64,000 nt of DNA from Mycolicibacterium mageritense (GTDB lineage: Bacteria; Actinomycetota; Actinomycetes; Mycobacteriales; Mycobacteriaceae), in the NCBI RefSeq assembly GCF_010727475.1, contig NZ_AP022567.1, positions 5,146,001 through 5,210,000 on the forward strand, read 5' to 3'. Positions within the stretch are counted from its first letter, which is position 1. Each line of letters starts with the position of its first letter. Shown here piece by piece: positions 22,717-31,074 of this stretch. The notes beneath the pieces are model-generated. The model worked only from the letters and a program-made list of their open reading frames with translations. It did no database searches and had not been told where the DNA came from. A program made the position numbers and the translations under genes.

Positions 22717-25374
22717 ATGTCGGCCCGGATTGTCGGGCTCACCTGGGGGTCGCTGTTGTCGAAGTGGCCGTTCGTCGCGCGGGACGCCGAGTTGCAGGAA
22801 GCCTTGCCGGCCCTGCGGGACGGGTCTCGTGGGGTCGTACTGGCCGGCCCCGCCGGGGTGGGAAAGACGACGCTGGCTCGGGCCCTGGCCGCGGAGCTGG
22901 AAAGCGACGGCTACACCGCGAGATTCGTGCTCGGCACCGAGACCGGCCGGGCGGTGCCGTTCGGCGCGTTTCACCACGCGCTCAGGCTCACGGACGCCCA
23001 CGAGCCCACGGTGATGCTCGGCGCCGCGCATCGGGCGCTGATCGCCGAACCGGACTCGGTCATCGTGGTCGACGATGCGCAGCACCTCGACCTGCTTTCG
23101 GCGTTGCTGGTCCAACAACTGGGGCTGAGCGGCCCGACGAAACTGATCGTCACGATCCGCTCCGGGGAGCCGATACCGGACGCGTTGACGGCGTTGTGGA
23201 AGGAGCAGTTGCTCCAGCGGCTCGACCTGGAACCGTTCGACCGGGCCCAGACCGCGGAACTGGCGACGGCGGTACTCGGCGGTGAGGTGGACGACCATGC
23301 GGTCGGTGAACTGCACCGGTTCTCGTCGGGCAGCCCGCTGTACCTGCGTGGGGTGATGACCGCGGCCCTCGGGGACGGCGTGCTGGTCCGCGACCATGAT
23401 CGCTGGCGGCTGCGCGGCAAGCTCCGCCCTAGCCCCGATGTGCACGAGCTGGTGGCCTCCCGGCTGGATGCGCTCGCGCCAGACGAACTCGATGTGGTCG
23501 AGGTGGTCTCCACCGCCCAGGTGCTCGATTGGGAAGTGCTGCTTGCGATCTGCGGTTCCGAGGCCGTCGCGCACGCCGAGCGGCGCAGCACCATCCAGGT
23601 CACCGACGACGGGGCGCACCTCATGGTCCAACCGGCCCACCCGATCGTCGGGGAGGTGGCGAGGCGCCGTTGCGCCACCGCACGCTCACGGCAGATCAAC
23701 ACGCTTCTGGCACAACACCTGTCGGCGCATGTGCGGGCCACCGACCCCGGCGCGGCGGCCGACGTGCGGTCGCGTATCCAGCTTGCGCTGTTCATGGCGA
23801 ACGGCGACGCGCCGCCCGACCTCGGCATCATCACCGATGCCGCGGCCAGCGCCATCACCATGTCCGACCTCGGCCTCGGTGAACAACTGGCACGGTTCGC
23901 CGTCCGGCACGGGGCAGGCGTGCAGGCGGCGATCCTGCTCGCCGACGCCATCAGCTGGCAGGGCAGGGGCCAGGAGGCGGAAGACATCCTCGCCGCGTAC
24001 CGCCCCGACGGCGAGGACGAGTTGACCGCCACGCGCTGGGGGTGCCTGCGCGCGGCCAACCTGTTCTTCGGCTGCGGCCGCGGCGGCCCCGCCCACGCCG
24101 TGCTGGAGGCCGTCCGCGCGCGGGTGCGGTCGGGGCCCGTGCTGAGCTTCGTCGCCGCCATGGAGGTCGCGTTCGCCTTCTTCGGCGCCGATCTACCCAC
24201 AGCGGTCACGTTGGGCACCGCGGCCCTGGGCACCGACATGGTGCCGATGGCCACGGTGTGGGCCGCGGTCGGCACCGCAGGAGCGCTGGCCTTGTCCGGC
24301 CGGTTCGGTGAGTTGCCCGCGGTGGTCGACTGCGGGGAGCGTGCCGCCGAACGTTGTGAATCCGGACCGCAGCGCTACTCGCTGGCGCTGGCCGCGGTCC
24401 TCGGTGCCGCTGCGGGCGGCGACATGGACGCTGCCGAGCGGATCTGTCGCCGGTACGCCGAGAGTTCGGCCGGCACCCCGCAGGCCGAGGCGATCATGAG
24501 CGCTTTGTCCGGGCGGGTGCAGCTGGCCCGTGGACGGCTGGCGTCGGCCTGCGAGGCCTTGCAAGCGGCGGTGTGGACGATGTCGGACGGCCTACCGCGG
24601 GGCTGGGTGATGCTCGCCGCGGCGTGGCTTGCGCAGGCAGAGGCCGCGCGGGGCAACGTCGACGGGGCAACCGTTGCGCTGGCCCGCGCCGAGTCCGCCA
24701 GCGGACCGCAGGTCGAGGTGTTCCGTCCGGAGCTCATGCTGGCCAGGGCCTGGGTGTTCGCAGCGACGGGCGAGACGTCGACTGCACGGCAGCACACCGA
24801 GCATGCCGCGCAGGCCGCCAGGCGAGGCGGCATGCACGCTGTGGAACTCGCCGCGCTGCACACAGCAGTGCGGTTCGGCGACCGATCGAACACCGTGCGG
24901 ATCCAGACCCTGGCGGGCCAGCTCGGGTGTCCGCTCGGCACCGCGATCGCGATCCACGCGCGGGGACTCGCCGATCATGACGGCGCCCTGCTCGGCGAGG
25001 CGGCCGACCGTTTCGAGCGCATCGGTGCCCTCGCGCAGGCCGCCGACGCGGCCGCACACGCCGCCCGGGCGCATGCGCGTGCCGGGCGGCGAGGCAGTGA
25101 ACTCGAATCGGCGACCCGGGCCCACTGGCTCGCGAGCCAAAGCGGCGCGGTGACACCGGCATTGCGGTGTGCGACGGACCCGCTGCCGTTGACCGAACGG
25201 GAACGGGAGATCGCGAACCTGGTCGGCGTGGGCCTGAGCAACCGTGAGGTGGCCGGCCGGCTGTGCCTGTCGGTGCGCACGGTCGATGGTCACCTGTACC
25301 GAATTTTCGCCAAGCTCGGGATCGACGACCGGGACCAGCTGGCCAGGCTGGTCCGGTTTCGTCCTGCCACCTGA
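22717..25374 (+). CDS. Large LuxR-type ATPase transcriptional regulator (MalT/LAL-like)
   Basis: 885 residues. N-terminal NTPase domain with P-loop GPAGVGKTTLARALA (about 46-60) and Walker B VIVVDDAQHLDLLSALL. The middle ~550 residues are Ala/Arg-rich helical repeats, as in TPR-like sensor regions of this family. The C-terminus has a LuxR helix-turn-helix: PLTEREREIANLVGVGLSNREVAGRLCLSVRTVDGHLYRIFAKLGI region, 825-870. No good ribosome site is seen before ATG 22717. Position after crr and convergent with dhaM suggests control of sugar/PTS genes, an inference. Its stop directly abuts the dhaM stop. Confidence 0.83.
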   Translation: MSARIVGLTWGSLLSKWPFVARDAELQEALPALRDGSRGVVLAGPAGVGKTTLARALAAELESDGYTARFVLGTETGRAVPFGAFHHALRLTDAHEPTVMLGAAHRALIAEPDSVIVVDDAQHLDLLSALLVQQLGLSGPTKLIVTIRSGEPIPDALTALWKEQLLQRLDLEPFDRAQTAELATAVLGGEVDDHAVGELHRFSSGSPLYLRGVMTAALGDGVLVRDHDRWRLRGKLRPSPDVHELVASRLDALAPDELDVVEVVSTAQVLDWEVLLAICGSEAVAHAERRSTIQVTDDGAHLMVQPAHPIVGEVARRRCATARSRQINTLLAQHLSAHVRATDPGAAADVRSRIQLALFMANGDAPPDLGIITDAAASAITMSDLGLGEQLARFAVRHGAGVQAAILLADAISWQGRGQEAEDILAAYRPDGEDELTATRWGCLRAANLFFGCGRGGPAHAVLEAVRARVRSGPVLSFVAAMEVAFAFFGADLPTAVTLGTAALGTDMVPMATVWAAVGTAGALALSGRFGELPAVVDCGERAAERCESGPQRYSLALAAVLGAAAGGDMDAAERICRRYAESSAGTPQAEAIMSALSGRVQLARGRLASACEALQAAVWTMSDGLPRGWVMLAAAWLAQAEAARGNVDGATVALARAESASGPQVEVFRPELMLARAWVFAATGETSTARQHTEHAAQAARRGGMHAVELAALHTAVRFGDRSNTVRIQTLAGQLGCPLGTAIAIHARGLADHDGALLGEAADRFERIGALAQAADAAAHAARAHARAGRRGSELESATRAHWLASQSGAVTPALRCATDPLPLTEREREIANLVGVGLSNREVAGRLCLSVRTVDGHLYRIFAKLGIDDRDQLARLVRFRPAT

Positions 25375-27795
25375 TCAGCCGAACTGCGAGCGCACCGCCG
25401 CGGCGTCGTCGGCTGACAGCGCTGCCGCGGCGAGCTGCCGCGCCTCGCCGCGGTCGACCGCACGAACCGCGTCCTTGGTGGCCGGAATGGCCGGGGGAGT
25501 GACACTGAGAGCGTCGACGCCAAGCCCGAGAAGCAGTGCGGCCGCGCGGTTGTCGGCGGCGAATTCGCCGCACACCGAAACCGACGCCCGTCCGGCCGCA
25601 CCCTGACATGTCGACCGGATCAACTGCAGGACACCCGGATCGAACGCGTCCCCGATGCCCGCGACGGCGTCGTTGTTGCGGTCGGCCGCCATCGTGTATT
25701 GCGTGAGATCGTTGGTGCCGATCGAGAAGAAGTCGACGTGCGGTGCGAACGCCGCGGCCTTGAGTGCGGCGGCGGGCACCTCGACCATCATGCCGATCTG
25801 CAGGTCGACCGGGGCGTGCGGGCCTGCCCGCCGGATCGCGTCGTCGAGCACCCGGCGCGCGGCGAACAGCTCGCCGACAGTGCTGACCATCGGGAACATC
25901 ACACTGACGGGTGCCTGATGGGCGAGCCGTGCCATCGCCAGCAGCTGGTCCGACAACAGCTGTGAGTGCGCCAGTGCCAGCCGGATGCCGCGAACCCCCA
26001 GATACGGGTTGGCCTCCGCGGGGGTCGGCAGAAACTCCAGCGGCTTGTCACCACCCACGTCCAGGGTGCGTAGGGTGATCCGGCGCCCCTCAAGGGATTC
26101 CGCGATCTTGCGGTAGACGGCGAGTTGCTCGTCCGCGTCTGGTGCCTGGTCCCGGCCCAGGAACAGAAACTCCGTGCGGACCAGACCCGCGAAGTCGGCA
26201 CCCTGGCTCGCTGCAGCGCGCGCGTCATCGACCGAGCCGATGTTCGCGCCGACCCTGACCGTGACACCGTCGCGGGTGACGGAGGGCTCGCGCGTGCGCG
26301 TGACGGCTTCCCGGTGCCGCCGCGCCGCCGCGGCGACCCGGGTCTCGAAATCGCGCCGGACGTCGTCGGGCGGATCGACGAGGAATTCTCCACGGGTACC
26401 GTCGACGGCGACGGTGATGCCGTCGGCGATGGCCAGCGCAGCCCTCCCGGCGCCCACTATCACGGGGATCCCCTTGGCGCGCAGCAGGATCACGTTGTGG
26501 GCGGTCGCGCTGCCGAAGGCCAGCAGCACCGCGACGACCTGCGTCGGGTCGAGTTCGGCAGCCTCGGCCGGGGTCAGGTCGGCTGCCACGAGCACGCCGC
26601 GGGCCGTCGCCAGCGGCGCCGTACTCCCCAGCAGCGCGCGCAGCACCTGGTCGCCCACCGCGCGGACGTCCTCGGCCCGCGCCTGCAGGTACGCGTCGGC
26701 CATGGCGGCGAACTGTCCGGCCACTTCGGCCACGGCGGCCGACCAGGCCGCAGCGGCATTGTGGCCCTGGTCGATTCGCGCTTTGGCCGCACCGAGGAGC
26801 GCGTCGTCGTCGAGGAGCAGTCCGTGCGCGTCGAAGATCGACGCTTCGGCCTCGCCCACGGTCCGGGCGGTATGGGCCCGCACGTCGGCGATGGCTGTGC
26901 GCACCTCGTCGACGGCCGCGGTGAGGTGGCGCCATTCCGCGGCAGGGTCTTCGCCCGGATGATCCGGAACCGCGAGCTCGGCGGTTCGCACCGACCAGGC
27001 GGGCCCGATGCCCAGGCCCGGGCCGGCGCCGACCGGCTGGCCCGGTGCGGGTGGTGCGGCCGCGGCTGCGGCAGTTGGTGTCTCGTCGAAATGCCTGGCG
27101 GCCAGGGCGAGGATGTGCTCGAGCGTGTCGGCGGCGTGCGGACCGGATACTCGGATGTCGACCTCGTCGCCGTTGCGCACGCCGAGCGTGGCGATCTTGG
27201 AGAGGCTTGCGGCATCGACCCATGCGGAGTCCGTGCGCCGGTTGCGGATTCGTACCTCGGCGTCCCGGCCCCGAACCTCCTGTACCAGGCGGGCCGCGGG
27301 TCTGGCGTGCAGGCCGTGCGGGTTGGTGACGACGAACGTTGCGGACAGTCCGTCGGCGTCGGTCTCGGCGGCGGCGTGCTCGGCAACGCTACCCAGCTGG
27401 GCGAGTTTCCCCGCCAGCGCGCCGGACGCTTCGGCCGCCACTTCGGCGGCCTGGGCCCCGCCGCCCGCCGCGACCGCGGCCACCACGAGCCCCTCGACGA
27501 GGGGAGCGGGGCACAGTACGACCCGCTCGCGCGCGGTGTCGTCGAGCAGCTCGAGCGCGAGTTCGGCCGAAAGCACCGCGCTGCCCAGATCCATGAGCAC
27601 CACCGCACCGTCACCCTGGTCGGCGGCGGTGATGGCGTCGACGATCGCGGCGGCGTCGGTGCCGAACGTGGTGTCGTCCAGTCCGGCCGCGACCTCGAAC
27701 TGGATCTGTTTGCCGTGCAACATCTCCCGAGCCAGATCGACGGCCGCGTCGGCCAGGGGACGGCTGTGTGAGACGACGACGAGCCCGACGGTCAC
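25375..27795 (-). CDS. dhaM: DhaM-HPr-EI fusion: phosphoryl donor for dihydroxyacetone kinase
   Basis: 806 residues in three parts. DhaM (EIIA-Man-like), 1-135, with its phosphorylated His10 (VVVSHSRPLAD). HPr, about 150-235, with His163 in NPHGLHARPAARL. Enzyme I, about 255-806, with phospho-His433 in GSATAHNVILLRAKGIP, ending with SIGTNDLTQYTMAADRNN and VSVCGEFAADNRAAA of the PEP-binding barrel. One polypeptide thus carries phosphate from PEP to the DhaK/DhaL kinase. EI is full length here, so the chain could run without the general PTS enzymes. It overlaps dhaL by 4 bases. Confidence 0.93.
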   Translation of the reverse strand: MTVGLVVVSHSRPLADAAVDLAREMLHGKQIQFEVAAGLDDTTFGTDAAAIVDAITAADQGDGAVVLMDLGSAVLSAELALELLDDTARERVVLCPAPLVEGLVVAAVAAGGGAQAAEVAAEASGALAGKLAQLGSVAEHAAAETDADGLSATFVVTNPHGLHARPAARLVQEVRGRDAEVRIRNRRTDSAWVDAASLSKIATLGVRNGDEVDIRVSGPHAADTLEHILALAARHFDETPTAAAAAAPPAPGQPVGAGPGLGIGPAWSVRTAELAVPDHPGEDPAAEWRHLTAAVDEVRTAIADVRAHTARTVGEAEASIFDAHGLLLDDDALLGAAKARIDQGHNAAAAWSAAVAEVAGQFAAMADAYLQARAEDVRAVGDQVLRALLGSTAPLATARGVLVAADLTPAEAAELDPTQVVAVLLAFGSATAHNVILLRAKGIPVIVGAGRAALAIADGITVAVDGTRGEFLVDPPDDVRRDFETRVAAAARRHREAVTRTREPSVTRDGVTVRVGANIGSVDDARAAASQGADFAGLVRTEFLFLGRDQAPDADEQLAVYRKIAESLEGRRITLRTLDVGGDKPLEFLPTPAEANPYLGVRGIRLALAHSQLLSDQLLAMARLAHQAPVSVMFPMVSTVGELFAARRVLDDAIRRAGPHAPVDLQIGMMVEVPAAALKAAAFAPHVDFFSIGTNDLTQYTMAADRNNDAVAGIGDAFDPGVLQLIRSTCQGAAGRASVSVCGEFAADNRAAALLLGLGVDALSVTPPAIPATKDAVRAVDRGEARQLAAAALSADDAAAVRSQFG

Positions 27796-28406
27796 GTGCG
27801 CACCGCCGTCGCGGCCGCGCCGATCAACAACGCTGCCGACGTGGCGCCCGGGTCGATGTGCCCGACGCTGCGTTGCCCCAGATAGCTGGCGCGGCCTTTG
27901 CGAGCCACCATGGATTCGGTGGCGTCCCTGCCCTTTTCGGCGGCAGTCGTGGCCTCGGCGAGGGCTCCGGTGAGGTCGGTGCCCGACGCGAGCGCGGCGT
28001 CGAGGGCGTCAAGGGCCGGCGCAAGCGCGTCGAACATCGTCTTGTCGCCGGCTTCGGCGCGGCCGCGCTGCACCACTCCGTCGACTCCGGCGCGCAACGC
28101 CGCGGCGAACGCCGTGCCGTCGGAGCCGATGGCCGGGGCCATGCGCAGGAAGAAGGTGCCGTACAGCGGACCGCTGGCCCCGCCGACCGACTTCACCAAC
28201 GTCATGCCGACCTGTTTGCACAGCGCAGCGGCGTCGGCCGGGGGCGCCTCGTCGAGCGCGGCCACGACGGCCGTCATGCCCCGATCCATGTTGATGCCGT
28301 GGTCGGCGTCACCGATCGCAGCGTCGAGATCGCTGAGATACTGCGCATTTTCGCCGATCAGCCGGGCATACTCGCGGATCCACGCGGTCAGTCGATCCAG
28401 GTCCAT
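27792..28406 (-). CDS. dhaL: Dihydroxyacetone kinase ADP-binding subunit DhaL
   Basis: 204 residues. DhaL binds ADP, which is rephosphorylated by DhaM, and passes phosphate to dihydroxyacetone held in DhaK. The metal/nucleotide-binding Asp cluster is visible in LDAAIGDADHGINMDRGM (about 28-45). The rest is the helical barrel with GGASGPLYGTFFLRMA and ATESMVARKGRASYLGQRSVGHIDPGA near the end. It starts 1 base after the dhaK gene's stop and overlaps dhaM at its end: one operon. Confidence 0.93.
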   Translation of the reverse strand: MDLDRLTAWIREYARLIGENAQYLSDLDAAIGDADHGINMDRGMTAVVAALDEAPPADAAALCKQVGMTLVKSVGGASGPLYGTFFLRMAPAIGSDGTAFAAALRAGVDGVVQRGRAEAGDKTMFDALAPALDALDAALASGTDLTGALAEATTAAEKGRDATESMVARKGRASYLGQRSVGHIDPGATSAALLIGAAATAVRT

Positions 28407-28407
28407 G

Positions 28408-29406
28408 TCAGCATCCTCTCCGCAATGCGGGTGTGGCGACCGGATGGTCCCACAGCCGCAGCAACTCGTCGTCGGCGTGCAGCAGGGTCACCGAGCAGCC
28501 CGCCATGTCCAGGCTCGTGATGTACGGCCCGACCAGTGACCGCGCGATCTGCACGCCTGCCTTCTCCAGGATGGCCGCCACCTCGGCGTACATCACGTAG
28601 AGCTCGATCAGGGGCGTGGCACCCATGCTGTTGACGAACAGGATCACCGGGTTCGCGCCGGTGAAGTCGACGTCGGACAGGATGGGTTCGACCATGAGTT
28701 CGGCTACGGCGCGGGCCGGTTGCAGCGGCACCCGGTCGCGACCCGGTTCACCGTGGATCCCGATGCCGAGTTCGATCTCGGCGTCGGAGAGCTCGAAGGT
28801 GGGGTGGCCCACCGCGGGCACCGTGCACGATGTCAGGGCGACGCCCATGCTGCGGGACGCGGCGTTGACGCGGCGCGCGACTGCGGCGACCTCGGCCAAC
28901 GGCCTGCCCTCGTCGGCCGCGGCCCCGGCGATCTTCTCGACCAGCACGGTGGCGCCGACGCCGCGCCGCCCGGCGGTGAAGGTGCTGTCCTGCACCGCGA
29001 CATCGTCGTCGACGACGACCGACTCGACCGTGATGCCCTCGGCGGCAGCCAGTTCGGCGGCCATCTCGAAGTTCATCACGTCACCGGTGTAGTTCTTCAC
29101 GATGTGCAGTACGCCGGCGCCACTGTTGACGTTGATGGTCGCCTCGAGCATCTGGTCGGGCACCGGGGATGTGAAAACCTCGCCGGCACAAGCAGCGTCG
29201 AGCATCCCCCGGCCGACGAAACCCGCGTGCAGCGGCTCGTGACCGGATCCGCCGCCGGATATCAGACCGACTTTGCCTGCGATCGGGGCATCACCGCGGT
29301 AGACGATGCGGTTGGCGTGGTCGATGCGCAGCTCGGGGTGGGCCATGGCCATGCCGCGAAGCGATTCGGCGACGACGTCGGCGGGATCGTTGATCAGTTT
29401 CTTCAC
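28408..29406 (-). CDS. dhaK: Dihydroxyacetone kinase substrate-binding subunit DhaK
   Basis: 332 residues, normal length. The substrate loop GGGSGHEPLHAGFVG is at 51-65. The histidine that binds dihydroxyacetone covalently as hemiaminal is His218 in GIGIHGEPG. Together with DhaL and DhaM it makes dihydroxyacetone phosphate, feeding dihydroxyacetone (or glycerol oxidised to it) into glycolysis. The gene is second in the operon, 11 bp after the aquaporin-type channel gene. Confidence 0.94.
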   Translation of the reverse strand: MKKLINDPADVVAESLRGMAMAHPELRIDHANRIVYRGDAPIAGKVGLISGGGSGHEPLHAGFVGRGMLDAACAGEVFTSPVPDQMLEATINVNSGAGVLHIVKNYTGDVMNFEMAAELAAAEGITVESVVVDDDVAVQDSTFTAGRRGVGATVLVEKIAGAAADEGRPLAEVAAVARRVNAASRSMGVALTSCTVPAVGHPTFELSDAEIELGIGIHGEPGRDRVPLQPARAVAELMVEPILSDVDFTGANPVILFVNSMGATPLIELYVMYAEVAAILEKAGVQIARSLVGPYITSLDMAGCSVTLLHADDELLRLWDHPVATPALRRGC

Positions 29407-29417
29407 AATGGGGCTCC

Positions 29418-30170
29418 TCAGACTGCGGTCGGTGCTGCGGGGACAGGGAGTTTCGCGGTGTCGGCGCGGGTGCGTGAGATCGCGACGTAGGAGAGTGCGG
29501 CAAGTGCGCCTGCGAGGAATTCCGCGGCGAGGTAGACCGGCAACTGGTGCCAGGCGACCGAGCCGCCGGCGATCTGCTGGACGAGCATCGGCCCGAAGGT
29601 GCGGGCGGGATTGATCGACGCACCCGTCGCCGGTGCCACCGGGATGATCGCCGCGAACACCACCAGGCCGATCGCCACGCCGGCAAAACCTGCCGACGCC
29701 TTGCGATGTATCACGCCGAAGACGGTGAACACGAGAATGAACGTACCTACGAATTCGGCGAAAAATGCCTGTACTGCGCTGATGTCGCCGGTGTAGGTCG
29801 CGATGCCGAGGCCGGCGTCACGCGCGGCGGTGCCGAGCACGCCGATGATGGCTGCGGCGCCGACGGTTGCCCCCACGAGTTGCGCGGCGATGTACGCCGG
29901 GACGCGTGACCACGGGAACTGGCCGGTCACGGCCAGGCCCACGGTGACCGCCGGATTGATGTGGTTGCCCGAGATGTGCCCGAGTGCGTAGACGGTCGCC
30001 ACCACGACCGTCGCGAACGCGAACGAGATCATGCCCAGGTCGGCCATGGTGAACGGGGCATCACCGTTGACGATGAGGGTCGCGGGCACCGAGCCCACGC
30101 CGACGAACACCAGGAAGGCGGTGCCGAAGGCCTCAGCCGCGAGTTTTTGAGTGATTGACGGGTCGTCCAT
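29418..30170 (-). CDS. MIP-family channel (aquaporin/glycerol facilitator)
   Basis: 250 residues with six hydrophobic segments and both pore motifs: NPA at 72-74 (GNHINPAVTVG) and 187-189 (ASINPARTFGP). GlpF proteins usually have Asp after the second NPAR (NPARDFGP), whereas this one has Thr, closer to AqpZ-type sequences. As first gene of the dhaKLM operon it more likely passes glycerol, dihydroxyacetone or another small polyol than only water. Regulation is probably by the divergent IclR protein through the palindrome upstream. Confidence 0.87.
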   Translation of the reverse strand: MDDPSITQKLAAEAFGTAFLVFVGVGSVPATLIVNGDAPFTMADLGMISFAFATVVVATVYALGHISGNHINPAVTVGLAVTGQFPWSRVPAYIAAQLVGATVGAAAIIGVLGTAARDAGLGIATYTGDISAVQAFFAEFVGTFILVFTVFGVIHRKASAGFAGVAIGLVVFAAIIPVAPATGASINPARTFGPMLVQQIAGGSVAWHQLPVYLAAEFLAGALAALSYVAISRTRADTAKLPVPAAPTAV

Positions 30171-30238
30171 GTCGTGTGCTCCAGAGAGTTGGGATGTGGC
30201 ACATCACTTGCCGACTGTGAATCGGCTATCTCGTATTT

Positions 30239-30257
30239 CATTCGACATTATCGAATG
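30239..30257. promoter_or_regulatory. Palindrome between channel-dha operon and IclR gene, candidate operator
   Basis: CATTCGA-CATTA-TCGAATG is a perfect 7-bp inverted repeat with a 5-bp spacer in the 152-bp divergent region. Its place, midway between the two starts, is right for an IclR operator controlling both. Confidence 0.6.
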
Positions 30258-30322
30258 TGATCTGGAACATACGCTTATGCTGCTGTGAGCACAAGAGCTG
30301 TCTTCGGCACGAGGAGGTCGTC

Positions 30323-31069
30323 GTGATTCAGGCGGTGGATCGCGCTCTTCGCATCCTCACCGTGCTGCAAGGGGGCCGCCGGATGAGCCTGAGGGAGATC
30401 GCGTCGGCGCTCGAACTCGCACCGTCCACGGTGCACGGCCTGGTGCGCACGTTGCTGGCGCACGGCATGGTGCAGCAGGAGCTCGACTCGGGGCGGTACC
30501 GGCTGGGTCCGGCGACACTGCGGCTGGGCAACGTTTATCTGGACACCCTCGAATTGCGGTCGCGGGTCGCGATCTGGACCGAGGGGTTGGCCCGTCGCAC
30601 CGGCTGCGCGGTGCGCACCGGAGTGTTGCTGTTCGACGAGGTCGTGGTGGTCGCGCACGAGCCGCGTCCCGACGGCACGCGCCAGATGCCCGAGGTGGGG
30701 ATCATGATCCCCGCGCACGCGAGCGCCCTCGGCAAGGCGTTGCTGGCCTACGAGGCCGACCACCCGGCAGGCGAGCTGCGCGGCATGACGGGCGAGACCA
30801 TCACCGACGTCACCGAGCTCGCCGCCCAACTCGAGCAGACCCGCGGCACCGGTATCGCAACGGAGGCCGAAGAGGCGGTGCTCGGCGAATGTTCGGTCGC
30901 GGCAGCAGTTTTCGACTCATCGGGGGATGCCGCGGGTGCGATCGCGCTGGTGGTTCCCGCGGCGCGCTGGCCGCTGGACCCCGAGGCCGTCGACGCGCTG
31001 CGTGATACCGCGCGAACCGTGTCGCGCGAACTGGGCGCGCCCGTGTGGCCGCCCCGACGCACGGGATAG
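30323..31069 (+). CDS. IclR-family regulator of the dha operon
   Basis: 248 residues, start GTG 30323 with AGGAGG 5 bases upstream; the ATG at 30257 falls inside the palindrome and is unlikely. N-terminal winged helix: VDRALRILTVLQGGRRMSLREIASALELAPSTVHGLVRTLL region, then the IclR effector domain (RRTGCAVRTGVLLFDEVVVVAHE, IPAHASALGKALLAYE, TEAEEAVLGECSVAAAVFD). In other actinobacteria IclR proteins control glycerol genes; the divergent dhaKLM/channel operon is the likely target. It ends 5 bases from the convergent patatin gene. Confidence 0.88.
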   Translation: MIQAVDRALRILTVLQGGRRMSLREIASALELAPSTVHGLVRTLLAHGMVQQELDSGRYRLGPATLRLGNVYLDTLELRSRVAIWTEGLARRTGCAVRTGVLLFDEVVVVAHEPRPDGTRQMPEVGIMIPAHASALGKALLAYEADHPAGELRGMTGETITDVTELAAQLEQTRGTGIATEAEEAVLGECSVAAAVFDSSGDAAGAIALVVPAARWPLDPEAVDALRDTARTVSRELGAPVWPPRRTG

Positions 31070-31074
31070 CGGGA

